A stretch of 64,000 nt of DNA, taken from NCBI GenBank assembly GCA_014529385.2, contig CM043958.1, forward strand, positions 148,961,293-149,025,292. The letters run 5' to 3'. Positions within the stretch are counted from its first letter, which is position 1; each line of letters opens with the position of its first letter. Source of the DNA: Adiantum capillus-veneris. Taxonomy: Eukaryota; Streptophyta; Polypodiopsida; Polypodiales; Pteridaceae. Made by a program: the position numbers and the translations under genes. Below are positions 11,916-25,870 of this stretch, in pieces. Under the pieces are notes generated by a model. The model did not search any database. It had not been told where the DNA came from and saw only the letters and a list, made by a program, of their open reading frames with translations.

Positions 11916-12405
11916 AAGTTTTTGGGTGGCAGGGCATTGAATGCCCTGCCACCCATCAACCATATTGAATGTTTCAATAATAGAGTAAACCTAAATGAAT
12001 CCAAGAGAAGCCCAGATTCGCCTTTGAAAGAAAGTGCAAGGTATAGACCCAAAGTAGTCACCCACAAGACAATATAACCATTAACTCCATCATCCATAGT
12101 ATTGTTTGCAGAATAAAGATACAAAACTGACAAAAGTAAATTGATGAAAGCAAATCAATGACAATTGTACACATCATAGGCAAAATCAATCAAGCAAAAT
12201 CACTTGATTGTTAAGCTTTGCAAATGTAATAGTTACAACACCATTGTCATTATTGAGAAAATATACATGGTTTTCCAATAGTTACAAAAAGACGTATACA
12301 CGTCATCTCATTATACATTCTATGATAAAAGGAAACTAATGCTATCTAGCTATGGCTACGCCGATGTTGTCTAATCAGACATCTCATCCCATCCAAGCGG
12401 CGTAT
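11916..12405. other. Non-coding CACTA interior
   Basis: AT-rich sequence between the subterminal repeats and the Tnp pseudogene. A short inverted repeat, GGTGGCAGGGCATT / AATGCCCTGCCACC, lies at 11926-11953 and could form a hairpin. No gene is visible. Confidence 0.45.
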
Positions 12406-13633
12406 CTATCGGGTTCTGCAAAAAAAAAAACAATAAGACTTTCTGTAAGTATAAACATATAATTTACAAAACAATACAACAAATGGAAAAGAATAAACCC
12501 TAATACTACCCATGTCGCCGTGAGAACTCAGAATGTCCATCAGGGCGTTTAATCCCTTTCTACCTGCGTACTCGCGCTCGTACCGTGTGGGGTCACGTCT
12601 TGTCATCGACCACTGTTCAAAACATACAAAGAATCCATTATGTTAGAATTTAAAAGTACAAATAGACGTAACTACCAAACCTAAAGAGCAATGCAAAAAC
12701 ACTTACAAAATTGGTCTCAAATGATGCCCACCCGCCGCTCCCCAAGTGGTGCGAGCTCCTTGCCTCTACTCGCGCTTTGGCTGCCTCCTTTTGTTGCTTC
12801 CACTTGTCAGGATTCTCGCACGCTGCTCACTTTGTATTCTTCCAATCTTCTTTGGCCATCCAATCTGGTATGTTCCACCCATGATTTATTGCTTTTTGTA
12901 CTTCCAAACTCTTGTGCTTGCAGTATTCGCGCATTCAAACCTTCATTAGGTCTTCATTGAAGCGCTCATCTTGACTTGACATGAGAAACTCGTCATGCAG
13001 CATGCTGATGACTCTCTCTTTTAATTCACTTGGTACTTCACTCCAGGTGTTTAGTATGTAGTGTCTAAACACCTGAGAGCAAAGACCGCGCATGCGTGAG
13101 ATCACCTTCTTACCTTCATCATCCAAGATGATGCCGCTGATGTCGACGGAGTACGGAAAGCCCTCTCGCTTGTGATGCATGAACCTGGGTGTCTCGGTAG
13201 GGGTCTCTAGCAGTGTGTTGATGGGGGTATGGACGTCATGTGTCTCCACTGGAGTCTGGGTCCTGAAGCGAGGAGTGTCGACTAGGGTGACTCCTAGAGG
13301 AGTAGATAGTGGTGTGTAGCCAGGAACGGCCGATAGCTGCGCAAAACCTGGCGTAGACGGTGATGTCATGGCTAGTGTTGGGGCAAGCAAAGAATGGGAA
13401 GGTAAAGAGCCTCGTCGAACACAAGGCGGTGTCGAGGCATCTGCGGCGGCATTCCCACAATAACCACCGCCGCCACCACTAGAGCGTCGGTGCCTAGACG
13501 AGTGTGAAGATCGTCTCATTGACATCAAAGCTGAAGAAGTAGAATGATGCGATGGTGCTCCAGAGCGATGACGATCCTCGTACCACCTCCTCTGTTGGGG
13601 TAACAAAGAAGAAAGAAACTCATCATCATTCAT
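12406..13633 (-). pseudogene. CACTA Tnp-like protein (plant Ptta/En/Spm type)
   Basis: Read leftward from a Met at 13633, the first part is Ser/Thr/Pro-rich with repeated TP motifs (about residues 85-150). A conserved block follows, with SEVPSELKERVISMLHDEF and then, after in-frame TGA codons, HGWNIPDWMAKEDWKNTK and LGSGGWASFE. These match the layout of the plant transposase family PF03004, in which a WxxVP motif is followed by an SxGSxSF motif. A further piece (YEREYAGRKG) lies at 12.55 kb, probably a separate exon. Such proteins bind subterminal repeats and assist the CACTA transposase; the catalytic TNPD-type transposase is not seen. The in-frame stops make this copy non-functional. Confidence 0.6.
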
Positions 13634-13679
13634 ACATGCATTAAACACACAAACATTTAATCTTAATATTGAATGGAGA

Positions 13680-15000
<1,321 letters not shown>

Positions 15001-15128
15001 GTTCCCACCTCAAGCACAGCCCTAGCTTGCTTATGTTTAGGTCGGGTTCCCACCTCAAGCACAACCCTAGCTTGCTTAAGTTTAGGTCGGTTTCCCACCT
15101 CAAGCTCAGCCCTAGTTTGCTTAAGGTC
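15001..15128. repeat. 45-bp tandem repeat, 2.8 copies
   Basis: Units start at 15001, 15046 and 15091 with TTCCCACCTCAAGC. The second differs from the first at only a few bases and the third is partial. Because 45 is a multiple of three, all frames stay open across it. It lies within the presumed chromovirus LTR. Confidence 0.9.
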
Positions 15129-15385
15129 AAAGGACTTTTAACACTAACCATTGGAGGTATTTAATGAAGCTAACCCTAAGGTCTTTTAAGCTTCATTAGT
15201 TAACCTTGTTCTTTGACATGCCATCTCTCATTTGGGCCCCTTTACCATTGGCCCCGTTTTGAGATAGATCCGTAAGCACATGTCTATATTCTAACCCTTG
15301 TTCCTGTTTATTATCCCATATTAAATGATCACTTTAATATGAGAAAATCATTTGGGTTTGGTTAGATATTAGATATTTAATGACA
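15001..15385 (-). repeat. Chromovirus 3' LTR start, minus strand
   Basis: On the minus strand GAGGACGACTATGATTTC is followed by a purine tract CAAGAGAGAGGTAA and then TGTCATTAAATATC, the classical gypsy arrangement at the 3' LTR. The LTR therefore begins at 15385 and runs left; its end was not found. It differs from the LTR next to the gag-pro element at 24.8 kb. Confidence 0.55.
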
Positions 15386-15741
15386 TTACCTCTCTCTTGA
15401 AATCATAGTCGTCCTCGACTATGAGGTAAAAGAGATAAAGTCATAATCATTAGTCAATTTGTCTTAGTGGGTAGAGGATCCCTTTTTACCCTACAACATC
15501 ATTCCAAGATGGATGACTAATCCATTTGGTGCTTGGGAGACATAGCTGCCGAAGCATGTCTGCTCTTTAGTCCATTTCATCCTCCAAAGTAGAGTGACAA
15601 ATTCTACATTGTGTTTGAGAGACGTCGTCATCCCAAACATGATTCTTAGTATGCATACTACTTAAATTTGTGTACAATAAAGAGAGAATTAGTCTTATAA
15701 GACAAAAACATTGATCATTTAAAAGAAACATGTACATTTGG

Positions 15742-18700
15742 TTACTCTAATGTAGCATTGTAAGTGTTGACAAGGTTCATACTATCCTTAAGCTGAATTC
15801 CTTGCATCCATCTAGCATCGTCAAAAGGATAATTTTTGAACTTAATAAGATACTGTCGGATAATCTTACCATGTCGCAGTACCTTGTCTTCATGCCGAAG
15901 GATAGCTTCGGGTTGTAGTATCTCTTCTTGATCTTCAATTTCGGGAGGGTCTTCAATAATTGGTTCATTTGGAGGCTCTCCTTTGTAGGGCTTGAGTAGG
16001 CTCACATGAAAATAATTTTGTATGAGCCAATGATTAGGTAACCTGAGTTGATAAGCCACCTCATTGATTGGCTTCAAAATTTGAAAAGGACCATAGTATC
16101 TTTTTGCTAGTTTAGCATAATACTTTTGATGGCCCGTAGGATTTTTGCCTGTCGTTTGCCTCAATCAAGGCTTAGGAAACTTAAGTAAGACCCAATCATT
16201 TTCTTTGAACGTTAAGGCCCTTCTGTGCTTGTCAACAACAACTTTTTGCCTTAGTTGGAAGATGGATATAGCCTCCTTAATCTTTTGAAAAGATGTTTGC
16301 TGGGCACGGCTATACTCATCGACAACGAAGATCTTCCCATGTACTTTAAGTAGCAAGGGACTTTTAGGTCTTCCCTCTATGATTTCAAAAGGTGCTTTTC
16401 CTGTGGAAGTATGGATAGTATTATTATATGCATACTCTACAAGAGGTAAGTACTTTTACCATTGTGAGCGTTGATCTACTTCTGTAACATAGGTCTTTAG
16501 TAGATCAAGAATCGTAAGATTGGCTATCTCACTTTGGCCATCCGTTTGTGGGTGATAGGCCGAAGACAAATTCAATCTTGTACCTAGATTTTGAAGAGAC
16601 CTTTCCAAAAATTATTGGTCATTCTAGGATCCCTATCTGACACGATGGATGCTGGCAATCCATGGTGTTTGAAAATCTGTGATATGAAGAGAGTTGCAAT
16701 TGTGGTGTGCCTTAATACTATTCTTGACAGGATAAAGTGTGCTTGCTTGCTAAACCTGCCGACTATTGTCCATATTCTCGTATTCCCATGGATAGATTTT
16801 GGTAATCCAAAGATAAAATCCATGGATATACTCTCCCATGGTGAATTAGGAATTGGCAATTTCTCGAGTAATCCAGGTTGCTTCCCTCTATCATACTTGG
16901 TCTTTTGGCATACTGCACATTTTGAAACATACTCTTGTATGTCCACTTTCATGGTAAGCCAATAAAAGTACGTCTTTACTCCTCAAAGAGTAGGTTGATG
17001 CCTCTATGCCCCGCATAGGGAGGAGCATGGGATTCATACATGACTTTCTCACGAAGGGAGTGGGTAACACATAGCCTATTGCCATGGAGAAGATAACCAT
17101 CCTGCAAAGTGAATGGTTCCTCTTTCTTCCCCAAAGCAAGGACTGACATTATGTCTTTAAAGTCAGGGTCAGTAGCATACTCATCTATCATAGAAGATAG
17201 ATCATTGTGAGTTGCTATTGACACAACATTAACTTTTGGTCTTCGTGAAAGTGCATCAGCCACTTGATTGTGCTTACTAGCAATGTGAGAAATGTGAAAA
17301 TTAAATTGTGAAAGAAAATTTGCCCACCTCATTTGTTTGTCGGAAAGCTTTGTTTGCGTCATGAAGTACTTAAGACTTTGATGGTATGCTCGTAAGATGA
17401 ATGGAGTCCCCAATAGATAGTGCTTCCATGTGTCTAGGACATGTAGAATAGCTAATAGCTCTTTCTCATAAATGCCTAAGACCCGTTCATCCGTGTTGAG
17501 CCTTCGGCTCTCATATGCTATGGCATGACCTTCTTGAAGCAAGACTGCTCCAAGGCAATCACCAGAAGCATCACATTGGACCTCAAATGGCTTTGAGAGG
17601 TCCGGAAGCATAAGGACTGGTTGGGAGATAAGCTTCTCTTTGATCTTGTCAAAAGCGCTTTGCTTCTTAGTAGTCCATGAATACTTGACGTTTTTCTTTG
17701 TTAAGTCATGTAATGGTCCTGATATTTGAGAGAATTTTGGTATGAAGCGTCTATAGTATGCACACATACCAATAAAGCCTCTTAGCTCATGTAGATTCCT
17801 TGGATTAGGCCATGCTTTCATTACCTCCAACTTTGATGGATCCATACGGATACCATCTCGAGAGATAATATGACCTAAGTATTGAATCTCTTGAAGGAAA
17901 AATTTGCTTTTCTTTTGATTGAGAAAAAGCTTATTCTCCCTTAATGCTTGAAAAATCACTTGGAGATGTTGCTTGTGTTCCTCCAAGGAATTGGAGTAGA
18001 TGTTGATATCATGAAAGAACACTCCAGTGAATTTGGGGTAGGGTCTAAAAATTTTCTCCATCATCGATTGAATGTAGCTAGCAAGCCAAAAGGCATGACT
18101 AGATATTCATAAAGGCCAAACATTGTACGAAACACGGTCTTTAGGATATCTTCATCCACTATCCTTATTTGATGGTAGCCACTTTTAAGGTCAATTCTAC
18201 TGAAGTAGGTAGAGCCTTGTAGCTTATCAAACAGATCTTCCACTCGAGGTACGAGAAATCAGTTTTTGATAGTGATATGGTTTAGTGTATCGTCCACACA
18301 CATACAGTATGTACCATCTTTCTTTTGCTTTAAAAGGACTAGAGAGAAAAAGGGAGAGGAGCTAGGCCTCACCATTTCTTTGTCTACCAATTCTTGTACT
18401 TGCCTCATGATCTCCTCTTGTTGATCTTGTGAAACTCGATAGGGAGGTTTGTTGGGCGGTGAGCTTCTTGATAGGAGCTCAATTCGATGGTCATCATCCC
18501 CTCGTTTTGGAGGTAAGTCCATAGGGATATCATCAATGAACACATCTTGGAATCCTTTTAGAAAGTTAGACAATTTCAACTCTTCTTGATTCCTACCATT
18601 CACCTTTGATGAAACATTAGGATCTTTTGGGGATTCTTTGACAAAAATCATGTACGCAGAAATTGAGCTTTTCAAGGGAAAGCGGCATCGACAGTTACAG

Positions 18701-18990
18701 CATCTCCCATCTCAAAATCTTGAATGCCCAACTTGGTGGCCAACTCCATTGATATGAAGTTGAGAGTAGAACCAGGGTCAAACAAGATGAAAGAATCATG
18801 CTCCCTTACCTTTCCCCAAGCATAGGAGAGAGGTGATCCTTTGCAATGAGTATCCTCTTTTGGAGCTTCAATAGTGGAAGCTCTAGGAGCCTCATTGCGA
18901 GCATTTCTTTTGGGGCAAGAATGATAGCCATGTCCTTGCTCCCCACACTTAAAACATTTGTGATCCTTGAGAAAACTATTGTAGGTGGAG
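15742..18990 (-). pseudogene. Ty3/gypsy chromovirus pol with chromodomain
   Basis: Reading leftward, a CCHC knuckle (CFKCGEQGHGYHSC, near 18945) comes first, then a protease-like stretch with FDPGST in place of the catalytic DSG/DTG. The RT N-terminus follows (18259-18675) with the palm region at 18061-18243. RT plus RNase H is one 362-codon frame at 16976-18064. Integrase lies at 16584-16952 with MDFIFGLP and SDRDPR. The C-terminus, ending at 15742, has a chromodomain-like block (IRQYLIKFKNYPFDDARW). The RT catalytic box reads FFHDINIYS where a [YF]xDD box is expected, so the first Asp is lost, and several frameshifts separate the domains. The element is inactive. Its own N-terminal gag is missing at about 19.0 kb. 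Confidence 0.85.
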
Positions 18991-18991
18991 G

Positions 18992-21900
18992 CTATGGAGA
19001 AGCTTTTACCTCTATGGATGCATTACATGAGGAGCTAAAAGCTTCATGGGACTCCCCCCTTCCTGAGTTAGGTGGAACAAATCGTTCTTCCTTCGGTACC
19101 CAAACTAGAGTTGGAGCGGGTGGGTAGCATTCTATGATTTTTTTCTTTCCGCGATCGTCAATTTTTTTTGGAGCTACAGGATTGGGCTCACATGGGTCAC
19201 GTGACAAGTAAGAACACAATCTACGTTTTGGCACCCAGATTTGATCATTTCCTTGATAGTAGCCTTGGGCTTCCAATAGTTTTTTAGGAATCCAACGCAA
19301 CGTTTCTTTACATTTCTTGAGGCGAATGGGACGTCTCCTACCAGGCTTATGTCTTTTAGCACTGGCTATGGTTGCTAAAGAAGCTTCAGGGACCCACTTG
19401 TATGTTTTCTTCGTCATATTAGGATGAGTCTTGTCAAAAGCTATATGCATTGCTTGTAGCATATTTAAGGGTACGGGCATTTCATCCCCCTCAGGTGTTA
19501 CCCATGTCATCCCCCTAGTTCCCCAAGTGTCTATGGTTGCTTCTAGGTGGACCCAATTCACATTGTCCGACTCTGTCATCCCAGGTAGTACGCCCATATA
19601 AGGAGAATCTTCCCCAACCTCAGTGTCCGCTTTACACGTGTAACAATACTGCAATGGGGCTCAGTGAACTGTGGTGTCAGATCTATGATCAATTATAAAC
19701 TTGTTTCCTAGAGGATGTGCTCGACCAGTCACAAGATCCACTCGAATGACAGAATCTTGGAACTGCAAGTAGACATGGTTTTTAGACCAGTCATGCACCA
19801 TTTTTGCTTCCCTCATGAAAGGACGTCCTAGGATCATCTCAGATGCCATAGTGTGCTTGGATAAATCCATAACAATGAAGGTAATTCTTATTTTATGTCC
19901 AAAGACATTGATCTTGAGATCTTCTAGCATCCCAATAGGTTTAACAATAGACCCATTGGCCATCTTCACTACTATAGTTGTGGTCGTAAGGTGAGGTCTT
20001 CCCATAGTTTCCCAGCAATTTTTAGTCACAATGCTAACCCAGCGTCACCATCAAGGATTCCCTTCACAGTTAATCCCTTAGTAGTGATTGGTATGGTCGC
20101 ATTGGATTCATCACCCTCAAAGTATTGTCCCAACTTGTTAACAGGTATCTCTATAACAAGGTTCTCATCTAGGTTGGGTTGTGGATCTAAGTGTTCCTCC
20201 TCTATTGGCATCTCCCCAGCTCCATCCATCTGTGCAAATTGTGGTAGCCCAAACTTTAGTTCTCCATTGAGGAAGGCTCGAAGAGCTGAGACTAGCTCAG
20301 GGTCTTTATATAGTTTGGACATGATGGTGGTTCTAACTTCTGAAGACATGAAATACATCAATTTGGCCATGTTTAACGGCACCTTTTGTCCTTAAGTCCC
20401 TTGACATGGGGAAGATGGGATCTCCATTTCTTCAATAGGATCAAGTAGTCCCTTTGTAAACATTCTTTCCATCAAGAAGTGAGTGCGCCCACTTTCCCAT
20501 GACTTTAGGTCACTTTCTTCTTGGATGACACTAGGTATGGCTAAGGGTCTCTGGACTTGGTGAGGTTGTTGTTGCGTAGGGAACAATGTGTCTGTAATCT
20601 GGATTTGCCTCGGTGTTGGCTCTAGATCCCTTTGGGTATCTTCTACCAAACTCCTTAATTGCTTGACTCGCTCAATCTCCTCTGTAGGGTTTGGATAAGT
20701 TCCTATCTTTTTCTTGGATCCTAGCCATTGTGGCTCATGAAGATCTTCCTTGTTGGTTTCTATCTTAGTGGTCGTTTTGGTCTCCATGGTTTCACCTGAA
20801 TCAGAATCCTCTTCAGCGTCGTTCATATATACGGGTCGTCACCAGTCCCTATGTTGGCCTTTGAATTGGGGTTTGACATCGCTGCTTTTGCGATCTCTTC
20901 CTTCGTGTTTTCTTCTTTTTTTGAGATTGGGCAATTGATGCCGTGTCTCTTTCCTCAAGAATATAATTTTGTTTTTGGAGCTTTGATCGTGTGAGTATGT
21001 TTATTGGTACCACATGTGTACTTTGTGATGGCTCCTCGGTAACTTCAATCAAGTTTAATGGCATGACGTTCGATGGATTTGGATTATTTGGACATTGGGA
21101 AATCAAGTGATCTATGCCACATCGATTACACATGAGTATCGGCATTGTAGACGTGCTCCCTTGATTGGTTTGCATTAGTGTGGCGTTCTTTTGTAGCCTA
21201 ACAGGACACTCGACTACACGATGTGGACCTCCACACTCATAGCGTTGAAGAGGTGGTCTCTTAGCAGTGTAATTGATATTTTGGTCTCTTGCAGCAAGAG
21301 CAGCTACTTGATAGACAGGTTTGACTTGTCCCCAATAGTCCTCCATGTAGTATTGTGGACTTTCTTCAAGCACATCCATCCCATAGGCAATATTAGGAGC
21401 TATATCTTCCTAACAGCCTTCCAAACAAGCAACAAATGACTCACAACCCACTTGATTCATAGAGTGATTCTCGGATGTGGTGGTTGCGATCCTAGCACTA
21501 GAGGTGGTAAGGGTGTTGTTTGAACAACATTTGGGCCCTAGGGACCATGTGTTGTGATGTTTGTTCAAGAGGTGGGGCCGGCATCAATGCAGGCACTCGA
21601 GGTGTGTCTGTCCATGCTAAGGTTGGTCTATTGGCCATCGCACGCTTAAATACTATGCAATCCTTAGCTTGATGACCATACCTCCCACAGGCATTGCAGT
21701 TCCCATTGAATTTTACTCTAAAAGTAGGGCATTCACTGGTACTATGCGGTCCATAGCATACTGAGCACCATTGTTGCTCCCTTCTTGGATACATATGATT
21801 GTTTTGCGGAGCACGATTATCTCTAAGACTCTCTTGAATAGCCTTGGTGAGATCTGCTAAAGTCATCTCAGATCTCTTTGGCTCCTAGCAATAGGTTTTA

Positions 21901-23909
21901 GGGTCATTGGCTGATGCCCCGATGCTTGTGAGCTAATAGATTTAGACTCAACAGACACTCTTTATCCTTGAATCATTAAATTATACTCCAATTGGATTGC
22001 ATTGGTGGTGACTGCTTCCCAAGTGGTGATACCTCTAATGACTAGGCCATTGTAGATATCCTCATGTCATAATTTCCTAATGAATCTATCAAGCAATTGA
22101 TTATTGTTGAAGCGCTCATTTGGATTACAACGAGAATTCAAATGCTTCAAGAGACTAATAAAGTCTCTCACCAACTCTCCTTCCTCTCGTTGGGATTTCT
22201 GGAGCTGAGAGGCTACACCCCAAAGCAATTCCTCTCGCATGTATTCTTTCAAGAACAATCTCCTAAGAGTAGGGTAAATCGTTTTTTTCTTCCACCCTTA
22301 GGGTTCTATACCAATCCCCTGCCTTCCCACTTAATGTTAGGCTTAAAGCATTACTCTTATGTAGGCCATTGTGTTCTGCTAGAGAATCTCATATTTGTTC
22401 AAACACTTCGATATGCTTTCTCACATCCCCATCTCCACTAAATTTTTGTGTGAGCTTGGCTATTTGTACTGCTTTACTTCTAGGTTCTCTATCATGCGTG
22501 TTACGCATATTCTCAGCGATAGATCGACCAATAGCTTGAGAAAATGTTGCCAAGTCACCTAAGTGAGCAGGCACCGTGGGTGAAGGCGCTCCAGAGACTA
22601 CATGTGGAGTAGGTATTGGCATTGGGCTTGGCGCATAGGAAGCCCTTGGGTTCCACGTTTGGTATGATGGTGTGCCCTGTGGTGACCCAAAGTTCATATG
22701 TGTGGCCCTAAGCATAGCAGACGTCGGATGTGACATGCTAATGCTAGCTGGTATGGTCCCATGGAAATAAGAACTTGGGTGTTGTGGTTGTGGAGCATAG
22801 GTAATTGAAACCATGGGAGGAGTAGGGACTACATGAGTACGAGGACCCATGGGTGTATACGATTGGTACACACTTGTAGGTACTGTTGCAGGCATTGAGC
22901 TACCATGTAGTGGTGCTTTACTAACAAATGAGGTCCATGGCGTATTTCTCGGCATGCCCATCATTGGGGTAGGCATGGTAGCCGTGGTGTCATCAAGGGA
23001 AAGATGAGCTAGACTTGGAAAGGTAAAGCTATCCCTTGTGGGCTCAAATTGCATCGAGACCCCTGGCAAAAGAACATATGGGGGATCCATCGGACTTACC
23101 AAGGGAGTCTCCATTTGCGATAAGGTCGGTTGTTTAGCCTTTCCTGTATCCAAGAATCTCATGAGACCCATTGAAGGCATGTTGATCCCCTTGTTCTGTC
23201 TCTCTAACTCAATGACCCTATGGATGACCTCACAAACTCTTTGTTGTTGATCCTCTACACTAGTAGCACCCATTGTGGATTGTAGGACATCTAACCAACC
23301 CACGTGATAGGTGTGACCTGTGTATAGGTCGGTCAGATTTTCCGTTTGTAGTTCGTACTCCCAGTTCTCATTTAAGAACACTCCATCTAGGATTGAGGTG
23401 CTAGGGGTGTCCTTTGAGCTAGATGCAATGTTTCTTTCTAGGGGTTTGCCCTTAGCGGTTGCTAAGTCAGGAGCACTCAATTGCTCTCTTAGCAAGGATA
23501 TTGACATAGGGGCTTTCGCTTTTAACTCTCTTCATTGCTCTGCCTTGCGTAAGATCTCGACTTTCTTTTCCCTCGCTGCAAGGATATACCGCTCAACCTC
23601 TTGCACTTCGGCAAGGCTTCTACCATCGGGTAATATGACCTCGGCGGAAAATAACTCTGAAGAGTCAGGAGGTGCAGTGAATGAAGTATTTACTTGCACA
23701 TTCTCTAAGGGCATAGGCTCTACGTTGGTCATGAATGGAGAATTTACTTCCCCACCCCCCTCATTTACATCATTAGCTCCATGTTCGGAGCGAGTGGCTC
23801 TACTAAAGGTTTCCTTCAAGCGGCTAAGCACGCTTGTCCCGGACCGTGGGCCAATGGCATGCATGTCTTGGCTTGAGCTATCGGGATTAGGCATTGGGAA
23901 ACCCTCCAT
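18992..23909 (-). pseudogene. Gypsy-like gag-protease polyprotein with W-P-K repeats
   Basis: Read leftward from a Met at 23909 in successive broken frames. There is a charged N-terminus, then a long Pro/Thr/Met-rich region (22389-23507) ending in a gag core (KLTQKFSGDGDVRKHIEVF). Gag continues to about 22067. Two CCHC-type knuckles follow at 21.7 kb (CSVCYGPHSTSEC, CNACGRYGHQAKDC) and another at 21.15 kb (CNRCGIDHLISQC). A retropepsin-like domain lies at 20382-19661, with GILDGDAGLAL in the active-site position, then MILGRPF. The last 220 codons (18992-19654) hold four W[VI]P-containing repeats (KWVPEASLA, RWIPKKLLE, IWVPKRRLC, VWVPKEERF) of unknown role. Its primer site and LTR are at 24.8 kb. 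No pol of its own is visible. Confidence 0.65.
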
Positions 23910-24792
23910 GATGTCATTGTCAGAGGAAGAGTCACTAGCCGCTATGTTCGGGTCTTGTTTTGTACTACCTTGGGTCCCTGTCGAGAGCCCGAAACCTAAA
24001 GTAGGTGGATATTGAGAACTCGCGTAAGTTGAAATTCACTCTAGTTGCTCCGTCTCTAGCACACGACCAGAGCATAGATGCAAGTGCCTTTGACAACTTA
24101 CAAGCGTCGGTGAATAACCTCGAAGGTTAACCGCTTACTTTTTTAGGCGTCCGTTTTCACTCGTTTTTTAATGTTTTTTTTTAGTATTTTTGAATGATCG
24201 ATTTTTTTTTATTAAAGTGTGTGATAGCTCAAAACAAGCGTATCACTCAGAGGGTCGCGGTGTGCTTTACAGCACAACGTTCGGTCACCTGAGCTCCGTT
24301 GGTCCTCAAAAAAGTCGATTTTTAGCTACGTGTGAAGCTAAAATACGTGATTTTAAAGGGGACTGAGGCCTGAGCCTGAGCGTGAGCTTGGGCTTGGGTC
24401 TGGGAGATATTCTTGATCCCGGTCCTACCTTTATTTTTTTTATTTTTTTTGGAATAAGGTCGCCGCGGCCTGCGCGCGAGCACACACACACTCTACCTAC
24501 CTACTTCCAACTAATACACCTACTATTACACACTAACACACTCTATTAGCTCTCATAGATCTACTTCCTACTTATTTTAGTTTATATTACACAGAACTAA
24601 CCACCTTAATACTAACACCTTACACAGAGAAAAAACACAGTACCTTTGAAACCTCCATTAACAAAAAAATACACAGTAGCAACACAAAATCCTTCTTCTC
24701 AACACACACACCCTCCTTCCTTACCTTTCCTACAATTGAAATTGCACCACAAAAGAAGCACAGAGTGTCATTCAAGCTTAGTGTATGGAATT

Positions 24793-24809
24793 CCCTGGCA
24801 ACGGCGCCA
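24793..24809 (-). promoter_or_regulatory. Gypsy primer-binding site, TGGCGCC type
   Basis: On the minus strand it reads TGGCGCCGTTGCCAGGG, the primer site known from Athila/Tat-type plant gypsy elements, usually assigned to tRNA-Asp. It lies four bases inside the LTR end at 24814 and sets the direction of the gag-pro element. Confidence 0.75.
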
Positions 24810-25059
24810 AAAATGTGCGCGTATGTCGCACGTGTCAATGCAAGGAACTTGCCAATACACTGTGTGCGAGCCACAAATGGCTCCAAGCACACAACAAGAC
24901 TAAACTAGTAAGCTTAAAGATGGTGTTGGTGTGTCACTCATCGCTCTACGCTTCCTGTCGTGGAGGATTCCTCGCCGCCACGAAGAAGAGGGAGATGCCG
25001 CTACGCCGCGCTCAACCGCCTCGCCGGCCGTCGTCGTGCTGCCGCAATGCTCAATCGCA

Positions 25060-25073
25060 CACACACACACACA

Positions 25074-25170
<97 letters not shown>
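25060..25170. repeat. (AC)n/(TC)n microsatellite in LTR
   Basis: AC, TC and a long AC run, corresponding to the GT/GA run in the 11.1-kb LTR copy. Confidence 0.95.
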
Positions 25171-25172
<2 letters not shown>

Positions 25173-25806
25173 GGAGATGAAGAAGAAGAAGATGGAGATG
25201 GAGCAAGAGCACTCTTCAATTGCACAAATCAGAGAATGAGTGAATTTTAGGTTTAGTTGACTTTTATATGAGCTCTCCCCATTCACACTTGGGCGCCCAT
25301 GCTTAGCCAACTAATCCCTTGAATGTTCCAGTTAGAGTGTGCCTCTCATTGGGAATCACTCTTACCCTTTTCCTATTAGACCGACAAGCCCGGTACCTGA
25401 CTCTACCAAGTAAATAATACAACGTTTGTCGTAGGTGATAGGGTGTCCGTGAGCCGTGAGGCTCGATCGCACTCTCTCTCTCTCTCTCATGCATACACAC
25501 ACACACACAAGGAGATGAAGAAGAAGAAGATGGAGATGGAGCAAGAGCACTCTTCAATTGCACAAATGAGAGAATGAGTGAATTTTAGGTTTAGTTGACT
25601 TTTATATGAGCTCTCCCCATTCACACTTGGGCGCCCATGCTTAGCCAACTAATCCCTTGAATGTTCCAGTTAGAGTGCACCTCTCATCGGCGATCACTCT
25701 TACCCTTTTCCTAATGGACCGACAAGCCCGATACCTGACTCTACCAAGTAAATAATACAACGTCCGTCGTAGGTGATAGGGTGTCCGTGAGCCGTAAGGG
25801 TTAACG
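25171..25806 (-). repeat. 338-bp tandem duplication of LTR U3 segment
   Basis: AAGGAGATGAAGAAGAAG at 25171 recurs at 25509, and everything up to GTGAGCCGTGAGG (about 25464) recurs up to GTGAGCCGTAAGG (about 25799). The junction lies in a TC/AC microsatellite, which suggests slippage or unequal exchange. Confidence 0.85.
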
Positions 25807-25870
25807 GTATAAAAACCCAATGTATTTCCATCGCTAAAAACGTCACAAGTGCACACAACCTCTTGTAGTG

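Larger units (their letters stand above)
24814..25806 (-). repeat. Gypsy 5' LTR with internal duplication, minus strand
   Basis: On the minus strand the LTR starts CGTTAACCCTTACGGCTCACGG at 25806 (first base changed from T) and ends in CGCGCACA at 24814. It matches the LTR at 11098-11740 in inverted orientation. It is longer, 993 bp against about 643, because its first third is duplicated. Confidence 0.75.

Noticed and set aside
22389-23507. 372-codon frame as an independent host gene
   Set aside because: Its C-terminus is a gag core and it continues into zinc knuckles and protease, so it is the N-terminal part of the gag-pro polyprotein.
18992-23909. Endogenous pararetrovirus (caulimovirid) origin for the gag-pro region
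   Set aside because: An LTR and a TGGCGCC primer site border it, the gag core is gypsy-type, and no movement-protein or related RT is seen.
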